DNA from: Moritella sp. F3
GTDB lineage: Bacteria > Pseudomonadota > Gammaproteobacteria > Enterobacterales > Moritellaceae
Length of the DNA stretch: 64,000 bases
NCBI RefSeq assembly: GCF_015082335.1
Contig: NZ_BLRL01000016.1
Location: forward strand, 1-64,000
Direction: 5' to 3'
The position numbers were made by a program, and so were the translations under genes. Below, piece after piece: positions 17,557 through 26,035 of the stretch (positions within the stretch are counted from its first letter, which is position 1; each line of letters opens with the position of its first letter). The notes under the pieces are model-generated. The model did not search any database. It worked only from the letters and a program-made list of their open reading frames with translations, and was not told the DNA's origin.

Positions 17557-18522
17557 TTATTCGCAAATAGTGATGCGTTCACTCATCGTGATCACTTCAT
17601 TTATATCTTCAACGCCAACACCAACCTGAGTAACAGCTAATGCTGATAATGCAGTTGCAAAGCCTAATGTTTGTTTTTTATTCCAGTTGTTTAACTGTCC
17701 CCAGCACATACCTGCCACCAAAGTGTCACCCGCACCGACTGTACTCACGACAGCCATTTTAGGCGGTTTAGCCTGTAACCAACCTTCGTGGTTAAGCCAC
17801 ATAACACCGTCAGCACCCAGCGATACCACGACATTCGCGATACCCGTACTGACTAACTGTTCTGCAATCTCAGCTAAGCTCTTGTCTGCCATTGAGGCAG
17901 CTTTAGCATCCTTAGAGCTCTTAGCCCAGTGCACCAATTCTTCATCATTCGGTTTGATCAGCCAAGGTTGCACCGCAATACCCGCACTCAGCGCTGCATT
18001 GCTGCTATCAAAAAAAACTTTCTTACCCGCTTGCTGTAACTGTGTGATCCATTTAGCACATTGCTCTGGTGTCACGCCAATCGGTAAGCTACCCGCCATC
18101 ACAAAGACATCGTGATCAACAGACAAGTTAGCGAGCATGGTTTCAAACTCAACAATCGCAGCCGCTGTCACACTCACGCCAGGGAAGTTAATGTCACTGA
18201 CCTGACTGCTTGATTCGACTAATTTAACGTTAATGCGAGTAGCGCCTTGCACACGAATAAATTGGTCCTTGATATTACTGCGCTCAAATAACTGACAAAA
18301 CGGCGCTTGATTCTCAACACCTAAGAAACCAGTCGCAGTCACCTCTGCGCCAAGTTCCGCTAATACTTTTGCCACATTAACGCCTTTACCTGCAGGCTCT
18401 AGCGCGCAGTGCTGCACTTGGTTCACAGTGCCTTTCGTTAATATTTGTAAATGCCCAGTCAAGTCTAACGCTGGGTTTAACGTCACAGTGACGACTTTCA
18501 AGTTTGTTAATTGCATGATCAT
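17557..18522 (-). CDS. fruK: FruK, 1-phosphofructokinase
   Basis: The 321-aa PfkB-family kinase has the N-terminal TLNPALDLTG, the sugar-binding PAGKGVNVAKVL, and the ATP/catalytic motif GAGDTLVAGM with Asp266 as base. It phosphorylates fructose-1-phosphate to fructose-1,6-bisphosphate, draining the effector of FruR. Its ATG overlaps the fruB stop (TAATG), so translation is probably coupled. A second in-frame ATG lies two codons in. Confidence 0.97.
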   Translation of the reverse strand: MIMQLTNLKVVTVTLNPALDLTGHLQILTKGTVNQVQHCALEPAGKGVNVAKVLAELGAEVTATGFLGVENQAPFCQLFERSNIKDQFIRVQGATRINVKLVESSSQVSDINFPGVSVTAAAIVEFETMLANLSVDHDVFVMAGSLPIGVTPEQCAKWITQLQQAGKKVFFDSSNAALSAGIAVQPWLIKPNDEELVHWAKSSKDAKAASMADKSLAEIAEQLVSTGIANVVVSLGADGVMWLNHEGWLQAKPPKMAVVSTVGAGDTLVAGMCWGQLNNWNKKQTLGFATALSALAVTQVGVGVEDINEVITMSERITICE

Positions 18523-19664
18523 TATTTACCTTCACCTAATCCAGCTTCGATACCTGCACCTATAGCTTCGAGTGCTAACTGTGCATCATGGCCATTTGCA
18601 GTAAATGTTAATGCTTCACCACAACGCACACCCAGCGACATTAATTTCATCAAGTTTTTAGCATTGGTTGATTTACCCGCCGCATTAGTCACCTGGATAT
18701 CAGCTTGATACTGCTTGATGATTTTCACCAACATCGCACTTGGTCTAGCATGTAAACCATGACTGTTATGGATAGTAAATGTCGCCGTTTCACCACTTGG
18801 CTGCACTTCTGTTAATAAACGAATAATGGTGTCTTCATCTGCATTAAATAACTGATTCACTTGTTGGTTATAAATTAAATCGACCACACATTGCATATTA
18901 TCTAAGTGTAAATTGTTATCACTTGCTAGCATTAGTACGCCTTTAACAGCTAAGCTTTCATAATCTAAGTTAGCTTGTAATAAGCACTCTGTTGGCGTTA
19001 CAAATGATATTGCCGTCGTAGTAACCGCTTTGCTGGTTTTCGCTAACCATAATCCCTGACCTAAATGGCATGCAGGCGTAGTGATCGCATCGGCAACACC
19101 ACTATTGTCAATACAGCCATGGTGTTTAAGCAGTCCAGCTGCAACAGCGATAAGTTGGGATAAATCTTGCCCAGGAAAGGCTAGTTGTATCAGATCCGCA
19201 GTTAATAAGGTTGTTGATTGCTGCTTACTCTCAAGACTATTACCTTCAAGCAAAGCAATAATCGCTTCCGCGCTATCGCAATTTTGTAATTCTTGCTCGA
19301 TACCATCTGCGCTTAATACATGCGTAAGCTGCTTTAAAATCGCTAAATGTTCATCCGATTTAGCCGCTATCGCAATAGCAAGGTACACAGTTTGCCCCTC
19401 GCCCCAATCAACCCCTTGTGGATAATGATGTAATTGCACACCGGTTTTATTAACTAAATCACGTGTGCCTACGGTGCCATGCGGGATCGCGATACCATTA
19501 CCTAAATACGTTGAATGCTGCGCTTCACGCGCCAACATCCCGTCAACATAACTTGCTTCAACATAGGTTTTATTCGCCAAGCTTTGTGCAAGGGCTTTAA
19601 TGGCGTGCTGCTTGTTCGGCGCCGATTGCTTTAATTGAATGTCATTCGAAGACAGTGACAACAT
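18522..19664 (-). CDS. fruB: FruB, EIIA(Fru)-HPr fusion (diphosphoryl transfer protein)
   Basis: The 380-aa protein has an EIIA domain (about 1-145) with the phospho-His in IAIPHGT (His62), a middle IIA-like domain (about 165-285), and a C-terminal HPr domain (about 293-380) with phospho-His305 in GLHARPSA and the regulatory-site-like region KSTNAKNLM. It relays phosphate from enzyme I to FruA. A GGAG box precedes the ATG. It is first in the operon, downstream of the two FruR operators. Confidence 0.96.
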   Translation of the reverse strand: MLSLSSNDIQLKQSAPNKQHAIKALAQSLANKTYVEASYVDGMLAREAQHSTYLGNGIAIPHGTVGTRDLVNKTGVQLHHYPQGVDWGEGQTVYLAIAIAAKSDEHLAILKQLTHVLSADGIEQELQNCDSAEAIIALLEGNSLESKQQSTTLLTADLIQLAFPGQDLSQLIAVAAGLLKHHGCIDNSGVADAITTPACHLGQGLWLAKTSKAVTTTAISFVTPTECLLQANLDYESLAVKGVLMLASDNNLHLDNMQCVVDLIYNQQVNQLFNADEDTIIRLLTEVQPSGETATFTIHNSHGLHARPSAMLVKIIKQYQADIQVTNAAGKSTNAKNLMKLMSLGVRCGEALTFTANGHDAQLALEAIGAGIEAGLGEGK

Positions 19665-19777
19665 AACTTTACTCCATATTTCGGTATTATTTATCTACTA
19701 CTTACATAACTGCTTGGGCACTACATAGGTAAACAATACCGCGTTAATACTGGTGGTTTAATTCTTTGCTGACGACA

Positions 19778-19793
19778 GCTGAATCGTTTCAGC
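19778..19793. promoter_or_regulatory. FruR (Cra) operator 1, fruB-proximal
   Basis: GCTGAATCGTTTCAGC is a near-perfect palindrome matching the Cra/FruR consensus (GCTGAA-N4-TTCAGC). It lies 114 bases upstream of fruB and is paired with a second site 69 bases away. Confidence 0.87.
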
Positions 19794-19846
19794 AACAAGT
19801 TAATTAAAAAGGCTGCAGCAATGACAAAATGATTATAAATGGCATT

Positions 19847-19862
19847 GCTGAAACCTTTCAGC
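19847..19862. promoter_or_regulatory. FruR (Cra) operator 2, fruR-proximal
   Basis: GCTGAAACCTTTCAGC has the same half-sites as operator 1 (GCTGAA / TTCAGC) with a different centre. It lies 96 bases upstream of the fruR ATG, in position for autoregulation or for looping with the first site. Confidence 0.85.
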
Positions 19863-19957
19863 TAATATACTGAAGTGTTTCTAAGCTGATTACAATTTTC
19901 AATAGCAGATCATTTAAGAAACTTTGAGCAAGCGCACAGATTAGGGATGAAACAAGT

Positions 19958-20941
19958 ATGACATTAGATGAAATAGCCAAACTAGCTGGGGTATCACGTA
20001 CCACTGCCAGTTATGTGATTAACGGTAAAGCCAGTAAGTACCGAATTAGTGAAAAAACCCAGCAAAAAGTAATGGCTGTGGTGAATGAGCATAATTACCG
20101 TCCTGATCATGCCGCACAATCATTACGCGGTGGCAGTAACCGTTCATTTGGTTTAATCATTCCTGATTTAGAAAATAGCAGCTATGCTAAATTAGCCAAA
20201 TTACTTGAACGTGATGCGCGTAAAGCTGGTTACCAACTCATCATTTCATGCTCTGACGATGATCCAGATACCGAGATGAAAGTCGCTGAGACCTTGCTTA
20301 GTCGCCGTATCGATGCTTTGCTAGTCGCAAGTTCCCTGCCCGCTGAACACAGCTATTATCGCACTGTACAAGCCAATGGCGTGCCAGTAATAGGGCTTGA
20401 TCGCGCAATGGATGATGAAATTTTTGCTTGTGTCATCAGTGAAGATTTAGACGGCGCTTATGAACTAACGCAAGCTTTACTCGAAAGCGATATCAACTCT
20501 ATTGGTTTAGTTGGCGCTGTACCTGAACTGGGTATATCAAAAGAACGTGAACAAGGTTTCTTATCAGCCATCAGCCAACATGAACGGGATGTGAAGCAGC
20601 TAACGGCCTATGGCGATCACTTTAGCCAACAACAAGGCCAAGCCCAAGTACAACAATGGATTGATAACGGTACATTCCCCGATGCAATTTTAGCAACCTC
20701 TTATACCTTATTTGAAGGGGTACTCGATTGCTTGATACGTAATCCAAGCTTAATGGCCAGCACTAAACTCGCGACCTTCGGTAATAATCGTTTATTAGAT
20801 TTCTTACCCAGTAAAATTCAATCGTTACCACAGCAGTTTGAATTAATTGCCAAACATGCGTTAAAAATGGCGCTTAGTGCGGCTAACGGGCGTAACCAAC
20901 CTGGTATTGAAGTGGTGTCACGTAAAATTATTCGCCGTTGA
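19958..20941 (+). CDS. fruR: FruR/Cra, LacI-family fructose repressor
   Basis: The 327-aa LacI/GalR protein has an N-terminal helix-turn-helix starting MTLDEIAKLAGVSRTTASYVING (hinge near residue 45-60) and a periplasmic-binding-like effector domain. The N-terminus with KASKYRISEKTQ matches the Cra/FruR subgroup, whose effector is fructose-1-phosphate. The gene is divergent from fruBKA and shares a 293-base region with two consensus operators. It probably represses the operon and perhaps itself. Confidence 0.94.
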   Translation: MTLDEIAKLAGVSRTTASYVINGKASKYRISEKTQQKVMAVVNEHNYRPDHAAQSLRGGSNRSFGLIIPDLENSSYAKLAKLLERDARKAGYQLIISCSDDDPDTEMKVAETLLSRRIDALLVASSLPAEHSYYRTVQANGVPVIGLDRAMDDEIFACVISEDLDGAYELTQALLESDINSIGLVGAVPELGISKEREQGFLSAISQHERDVKQLTAYGDHFSQQQGQAQVQQWIDNGTFPDAILATSYTLFEGVLDCLIRNPSLMASTKLATFGNNRLLDFLPSKIQSLPQQFELIAKHALKMALSAANGRNQPGIEVVSRKIIRR

Positions 20942-20969
20942 TCCAAACTAATAATGACGTGCGAATAAC

Positions 20970-21866
20970 TTATCGATAAGGTGCAAACAAAGGTAATAAC
21001 CAGTCAATGAAGGTCTGTACTTTCAATGGTAATGGGCTGGCTGTCGGCGTGAGCAAATAATAACTGTAGGGACTGACAAAGCCCGCTGAAAATGGGATGA
21101 CTAAGCTACCATCAGCTAATTGCTGAGTGACAAAAAATCGTGGAATAAGCGCGACTCCCATACTACTTACCGCCGCTTGACTGAGCATATAAAAATGCTC
21201 CATACCAAATTTATTATCCGTTGTTATTTCAATGCCGATATCATCCCCCCAAAAACGCCATAATCCAGGTCGCGAAGTATGCTCTAACAAGGTCATATTG
21301 TTGATGTCTTGCAGTGAAGTCATTGTGGTAGCCAACTGCGGTGAACACACCAAGCACAAATCTTCATCCATTAGCTTAAGGACATTACAACCCTGCGGCT
21401 TTTTAGTGGCACTGCGTATGGCTATATCGTATTGATGCTGGCTAAAATCAATCGCAAAATCGCCAATCGATAGATCAACAAACAAATTGGGGTTACTGAG
21501 TTTAAAGCCTTCCAGACTCGGGATTAGCCAGCTAATGGTTAAGCTCGGTAATACATTAATAGCGATGCGTTGGGCGAACTGCGGCTGAGAGATAAGCTCT
21601 TGTGTCGCGCCATTAATCGTTTGCAGCGCGCTCTGAACCTTAATTAAATAAGGCTTTGCCTCTTCAGTAAGCACTAACTTTCGGTGTTGACGAATAAATA
21701 AATTAACCCCTAGATATTGCTCTAATATCTTCACTTGCTTACTCACCGCGCCATGCGTCACGAACAGTTCCTTCGCTGCTAGCGTAAAACTCACATTTCT
21801 CGCAGCGGATTCGAAAGCACGCATTGCATTTAATGGTGGTAGATTAGGGTACATAGAAATACTCAT
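20970..21866 (-). CDS. LysR-family regulator (GcvA-like)
   Basis: The 298-aa protein has an N-terminal winged helix-turn-helix (about 15-70, FTLAAKELFVTHGAVSKQVK) and a substrate-binding domain. The LPPLNAMRAFESAARNVSF start is typical of the GcvA/AmpR branch. It is divergent from a TauE/SafE permease with a T-N11-A palindrome between them, so it probably controls that gene. The ligand is unknown. It is convergent with fruR, 28 bases away. Confidence 0.87.
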   Translation of the reverse strand: MSISMYPNLPPLNAMRAFESAARNVSFTLAAKELFVTHGAVSKQVKILEQYLGVNLFIRQHRKLVLTEEAKPYLIKVQSALQTINGATQELISQPQFAQRIAINVLPSLTISWLIPSLEGFKLSNPNLFVDLSIGDFAIDFSQHQYDIAIRSATKKPQGCNVLKLMDEDLCLVCSPQLATTMTSLQDINNMTLLEHTSRPGLWRFWGDDIGIEITTDNKFGMEHFYMLSQAAVSSMGVALIPRFFVTQQLADGSLVIPFSAGFVSPYSYYLLTPTASPLPLKVQTFIDWLLPLFAPYR

Positions 21867-21889
21867 TTTAAATAAAGAATAAAAACAGC

Positions 21890-21904
21890 GTGAGTTTATC
21901 TCAC
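21890..21904. promoter_or_regulatory. Candidate LysR operator between regulator and TauE-like gene
   Basis: The palindrome GTGAG-TTTAT-CTCAC contains the T-N11-A pattern favoured by LysR proteins. It lies 24 bases from the regulator's start codon and 82 bases from the permease start, in the divergent region. Confidence 0.5.
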
Positions 21905-21985
21905 ACTATAAAGAAGATAACTCCTTTGCGTTACATCTGTAAAGAAGATTAAATAGCCCCTCACATTACGCAGGAGCAGAGCATT

Positions 21986-22753
21986 ATGATTTTGGATATG
22001 TCATTACAACTATCTACAGAAATTGTTGGGTTGTTATTTTTAGTTGCCGTCGTGGCCGGATTCATTGATGCGATTGCTGGCGGTGGTGGTTTACTGACTA
22101 TTCCAGCATTATTATGGGTTGGCTTGCCTCCCGCAACAGCGCTCGCGACCAACAAGCTACAAGCCTGTGGTGGTAGCTTCTTTGCCAGTTTTTATTTTAT
22201 TCGTAAAGGCATGGTCGATATAAAGAAGATGAAGTTCGCGATTGCCTGCACCTTTGTGGGTTCCGCTTTAGGTAGTATTGCCATCCAATCAATAGACCCG
22301 AGCATTCTGGAAGTTATCTTACCCTTTCTCATACTCGCTATCGGTGGCTATTTCTTATTATCTAAACAGATCTCTGACGAAGATAAACATCAACTACTCA
22401 CCCCCACACTGTTCGCTATCACCGCAGCATTCGGCATAGGCTTATATGATGGGTTCTTTGGCCCTGGAACAGGCAGTTTCTTTGCCTTGGCATTTGTATC
22501 ACTGGCTGGTTTTGGTTTAGCAAAAGCCACGGCGCACGCTAAAGTATTAAACTTTGCCACGAATATTGCGTCACTGTTGTTCTTTGCATTAGGTGGGAAG
22601 GTCTTGTGGGCGCTTGGTGGCATTATGTTAGTTGGCCAAGCGCTCGGGGCAACACTTGGCTCACGTTTGGTACTATCAAAAGGCGTTAAAATCATTAAAC
22701 CTTTGATGGTCACTATGTCTATCGCCATGAGTTTAAAGCTACTTTTTGCTTAA
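21986..22753 (+). CDS. TauE/SafE (TSUP) family membrane permease
   Basis: The 255-aa protein has about eight membrane helices and the two repeats typical of the family: VAGFIDAIAGGGGLLTIPAL and the later GLYDGFFGPGTGSFF. Members export or import sulfite, organosulfonates or other small anions; YfcA of E. coli is the nearest type by its Gly-rich loop. The substrate here is not known. An AGGAG box lies nine bases before the ATG. The divergent LysR gene is the likely regulator. Confidence 0.85.
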   Translation: MILDMSLQLSTEIVGLLFLVAVVAGFIDAIAGGGGLLTIPALLWVGLPPATALATNKLQACGGSFFASFYFIRKGMVDIKKMKFAIACTFVGSALGSIAIQSIDPSILEVILPFLILAIGGYFLLSKQISDEDKHQLLTPTLFAITAAFGIGLYDGFFGPGTGSFFALAFVSLAGFGLAKATAHAKVLNFATNIASLLFFALGGKVLWALGGIMLVGQALGATLGSRLVLSKGVKIIKPLMVTMSIAMSLKLLFA

Positions 22754-22765
22754 AACTTGTTGACC

Positions 22766-23077
22766 CTATTTAGCCGTCACTTGCCAATGCAGCTGTTCAG
22801 CAGCTGCTTGCAAGTGTGTATCAAAGCTCGCTAACAACGCCGCTGAACAACTTGATAATTCCACATAGGCCTTACCCTCCTCAGGAAAGGTATGCACTGC
22901 AGCATGACTTTCAGCTAACAACCACAGCGCGGTATAACCCTGTGGTTGAAAATAATGCTCAACAAAATTTAATACGCTAAAACCTGCCTGCTCAAGACCT
23001 GCAGAAATAACACCTTTGAGTGCTTCACTCTCACAGCAGCTTAACCACCAGCGTTGATTATATATTTTTGCTTCCAT
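22766..23077 (-). CDS. SpeD-like pyruvoyl-dependent decarboxylase (AdoMet decarboxylase class Ib fold)
   Basis: The 103-aa protein matches the small bacterial AdoMet-decarboxylase proenzyme. LLAESHAAVHTFPEEGKAYV holds the Glu56-Ser57 self-cleavage site, where Ser57 becomes the pyruvoyl group, and His62. The catalytic Cys77 sits in LSSCS instead of the common FTCG. It is last in a cluster with a spermidine-synthase-like protein, as expected for supplying decarboxylated AdoMet. It is shorter than usual class Ib enzymes, and SpeD homologues with other decarboxylase activities exist, so the substrate is open. Confidence 0.78.
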   Translation of the reverse strand: MEAKIYNQRWWLSCCESEALKGVISAGLEQAGFSVLNFVEHYFQPQGYTALWLLAESHAAVHTFPEEGKAYVELSSCSAALLASFDTHLQAAAEQLHWQVTAK

Positions 23078-23117
23078 CGTTATTTCACTTATTCACATTA
23101 CACTAAAACAACATAGC

Positions 23118-23143
23118 CAGCGGATATTCATTAATACCCGCTG
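23118..23143 (-). terminator. Intercistronic hairpin between SpeE-like and SpeD-like genes
   Basis: CAGCGG and CCGCTG arms extended by TATT/AATA (one mismatch) enclose a 4-base loop, starting three bases after the upstream stop. On the minus strand it is followed by a weak T-rich tail (TTGTTTTAG). It could attenuate or process the transcript rather than end it. Confidence 0.45.
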
Positions 23144-23146
23144 TCA

Positions 23147-24895
23147 CTAATTCTTATACAATTCTGACTCAGTTTGCCACGCCGCACGGTTATAATCATA
23201 CAAGACGCCAGAACCTAATCGATTAATCTCAATCTCGTCCATTTTGTCATAAAAATTACCGGGAAAAACAAACGATGCCAACAAAAATTGTTTATTGAGC
23301 CAATTAGATGGGACAGGCAGACTATCCATATCACTGATGCGTTTACTTGCCGATTTACCGCGTGTTGTCGCGATAGTCCAACCCCACTGACCAAATGACG
23401 GAATATTCCGTTGGTACTGCTCTACATGTAAAAAACCAGCCTCTTTGACTGTTTTACCGATACTCAAAAACGCCTTTTGTGCATGATAAGGTGATGTCGA
23501 TTGTATTGCTAATGCACCATCTGCAGCGAGTAATTGACGCACTTGATTATAAAAGTAATCGCTATAGAGCTTATTCAAATCGGGGTGATTTGGATCGGGT
23601 AAATCAATAATAATAGTATCAAATTTAGCCCCTTCATCCAGCAGTTTTTCTACTTGTAAAAATGCATCGGTAGCAAATAAAGTTAACCGCGGATCCAGTA
23701 ATGATGATTCATTTAAACCCAACATGCGTTGTTTTATATTTTCTGGCGCTGCATAGTCAACGGTATTAGCCCCAAATAAGGCCAATAGTTCAGCATCTAA
23801 ATCCACTAAAGTGACCGCTTCAACAGGCCAGCGCAATACATTACGCAGCGCTAAGCCGTCGCCACCACCAATAATTAACACTTTATCATGGCGATTAGAC
23901 GCCATCATTGCCGGATACACTAACAAGTCATGATATAGCTGCTCATCAACACTTGAGAACTGTAAATGACCGTTAATAAACAAGTCAGTTACCGGCTCTG
24001 CGTGGTTTTTCAAATAGCGTTCAGTCACCACCACATGTTGATATTTTGTCGATTGTGAATAGATCACTTTGTCTTTGTACAACACACTGCTTAATTCCGC
24101 CAGCCAGCCAGTACCTAAAGTGAGAATAATTGCGAATAATCCAACCAGTAATAAGTGACAAACAAACAACAATTTTGCCCAACGGATCTTGTCTTGATAA
24201 CACCATAAAAACGCCAGACCCGCGATGATATTAAATAACGCAGTCCATGCAGCCGCCTCCATTATCGGTAACGACAACATGATCAAAACCCAAATAGCCG
24301 CGCAAATACCCGCACCAATATAATCAGCACCATAAATTGTACCGGCGTTATTCTCTAAAAATCGACCGTAAACCTGCTGACGCACTCGGGCAATCAACGG
24401 GATCTCCATACCAATAAAAATACCGAGAATTAAACCAAATACATAAGGCATGAATTTGGCTATTTTTTCTAGCTGTTGTGGTAGGTAACCATCAAGCACG
24501 ACATTACTGGGTAAATTGAACGTCGCCGATAATAACTGTGGCAAGCTGTAACTTAAGGCTATCATCGCTGAAATAATCAAAATACAGCTCATACCAATTA
24601 AAGCAATCAAAGCCTCTAACCAAGCAAATGCAGTAAAGGCGTCTTTAAACCAACGCGCCATAAATGCACCAATACCCATCGCGACAATCATGGTACCGAT
24701 CATCGCATAGATCGCACTTTCAACTGAACCTAATACCCTGCCCGCATAATGCGAAAGCAAATATTCATAGATCAAGCCGCAACCAGCAAGAATGATCATA
24801 ACCGAAATTAATAACGCATCGTGAAACCACAATGAACGTTTACGCTGACGGGCTTGTTGGGCTTTATTATCGCTATTTACAACTGAGGGTTCCAC
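23147..24895 (-). CDS. Membrane-anchored spermidine-synthase-like aminopropyltransferase
   Basis: Seven or eight membrane helices (about residues 20-270) are followed by a Rossmann methyltransferase-like domain of the spermidine synthase family. The AdoMet-type loop LIIGGGDGLALRNV, the acidic VDLDAEL and the catalytic-type motif DLPDPNHP are visible. Soluble SpeE lacks the membrane part. I favour the GTG at 24895, which has AAGG six bases upstream (582 aa). An ATG at 24985 in frame lacks a ribosome-binding site. The gene lies between DUF350 and SpeD-like genes, suggesting aminopropyl transfer at the membrane; the acceptor is unknown. Confidence 0.82.
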   Translation of the reverse strand: MEPSVVNSDNKAQQARQRKRSLWFHDALLISVMIILAGCGLIYEYLLSHYAGRVLGSVESAIYAMIGTMIVAMGIGAFMARWFKDAFTAFAWLEALIALIGMSCILIISAMIALSYSLPQLLSATFNLPSNVVLDGYLPQQLEKIAKFMPYVFGLILGIFIGMEIPLIARVRQQVYGRFLENNAGTIYGADYIGAGICAAIWVLIMLSLPIMEAAAWTALFNIIAGLAFLWCYQDKIRWAKLLFVCHLLLVGLFAIILTLGTGWLAELSSVLYKDKVIYSQSTKYQHVVVTERYLKNHAEPVTDLFINGHLQFSSVDEQLYHDLLVYPAMMASNRHDKVLIIGGGDGLALRNVLRWPVEAVTLVDLDAELLALFGANTVDYAAPENIKQRMLGLNESSLLDPRLTLFATDAFLQVEKLLDEGAKFDTIIIDLPDPNHPDLNKLYSDYFYNQVRQLLAADGALAIQSTSPYHAQKAFLSIGKTVKEAGFLHVEQYQRNIPSFGQWGWTIATTRGKSASKRISDMDSLPVPSNWLNKQFLLASFVFPGNFYDKMDEIEINRLGSGVLYDYNRAAWQTESELYKN

Positions 24896-25067
24896 ACAAT
24901 GCCTTACCGTAGTTTGAATGAAGTTTAATTGAGGTTTAAAAATGAAATCGAAACACAAACTTAAAAAGCCCAAACTCAGTAACATTCACAGTGTAATAAC
25001 AACTGCAAAACGCTACCGAGTTTGAGCCATGTCTATGACTTAGATAAACTGATTACCTTATAGGGCA

Positions 25068-25958
25068 TTAGCTGCCAAGTAAGGTTGCCATTGTCAGGCC
25101 GATTGAAAATGATATCGTTGCCGAAATCACTGCAACGCCAATGTTCTTTTGGCGAATGACTTCATCTGCAATATCAACACCAGACAAGATCACTTTAATG
25201 GTAATCAATTGTAAAACAGCGAAAATAGCCACACTAATTACAGCTGAGAATGCCCAATATGTCAGGCTAAGCGTGATATTGTCTGCAGCATAAGGTGCAA
25301 GACCAGTTGCCGCTGTAATAGCCAAACCTGAACCGATTAAGAAACCTGAATAACGAATACCAACAGCTAAGTTGTCATCTAAGATCAGTTGTTGTAGGCA
25401 ATCACCTGTACGCTTGAACAAACTCACACGGTATTTGCTGACTAACAGCATAATGATATTGGCAACAACAAACGCCGCGATCACAACAGGTATTCCATGC
25501 CAGCCTTCTGTTAACACCCATATCAACGCTGAGCGCACAACAATAGCGACAGTGACAATATGACCAAAATCAACAAAAGCCGCCGTTACATTACCTTTTA
25601 CAATCTCATCGTGTAAGCTAACTTTTTGCAGTGTCACTTTATCTTGGAAAAAATGTCCGGCTTTTATTAGCGCAATCGCTAATAAACCATAACCCGCCAT
25701 TTGTGTTGCTTCTTCAAATAATGAATCTGCAAAGTCACCGCTACTAACGCCTGTTAATACGATTGCTAAGCCAGCTAAGCCCGCTGCGAAACTAATACCA
25801 AAGGCAAAATTATCACGTTTAGCAATTTCATCATTGGCATGTAAATTTGATACCCAGCCCTTGATCATTTTTAAACTCACAAATAACGCAATGATGACTG
25901 TAAAATCAATAATCAGTGCTTGTGTCGTCCACATCGTCAATCCATCAAACTCGTACAT
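25068..25958 (-). CDS. DUF350 family membrane protein (tandem, YjfL-type repeat)
   Basis: This hydrophobic protein has about eight membrane helices in two similar halves of four, the duplicated DUF350 pattern. The first helix is followed by LHANDEIAKRDNFAFGIS, and the second half has ADEVIRQKNIGVAVIS in the matching place. No function is established for the family, but it recurs with spermidine-synthase-like and SpeD-like genes. I start at the ATG at 25958, with GGAG seven bases upstream; the longer frame uses TTG. Confidence 0.83.
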   Translation of the reverse strand: MYEFDGLTMWTTQALIIDFTVIIALFVSLKMIKGWVSNLHANDEIAKRDNFAFGISFAAGLAGLAIVLTGVSSGDFADSLFEEATQMAGYGLLAIALIKAGHFFQDKVTLQKVSLHDEIVKGNVTAAFVDFGHIVTVAIVVRSALIWVLTEGWHGIPVVIAAFVVANIIMLLVSKYRVSLFKRTGDCLQQLILDDNLAVGIRYSGFLIGSGLAITAATGLAPYAADNITLSLTYWAFSAVISVAIFAVLQLITIKVILSGVDIADEVIRQKNIGVAVISATISFSIGLTMATLLGS

Positions 25959-26035
25959 ACTCAATCTCCATAACTTGTTCTTTTATTTGTTCAAGGCCGT
26001 CTGTTTACTTACGACAGTCTATTCACGCAAAGCAT

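Noticed and set aside
24970..25024. Long-loop inverted repeat AAACTC(A)GTA / TAC(C)GAGTTT
   Set aside because: The loop is over 30 bases with a mismatch; weak as terminator or operator.
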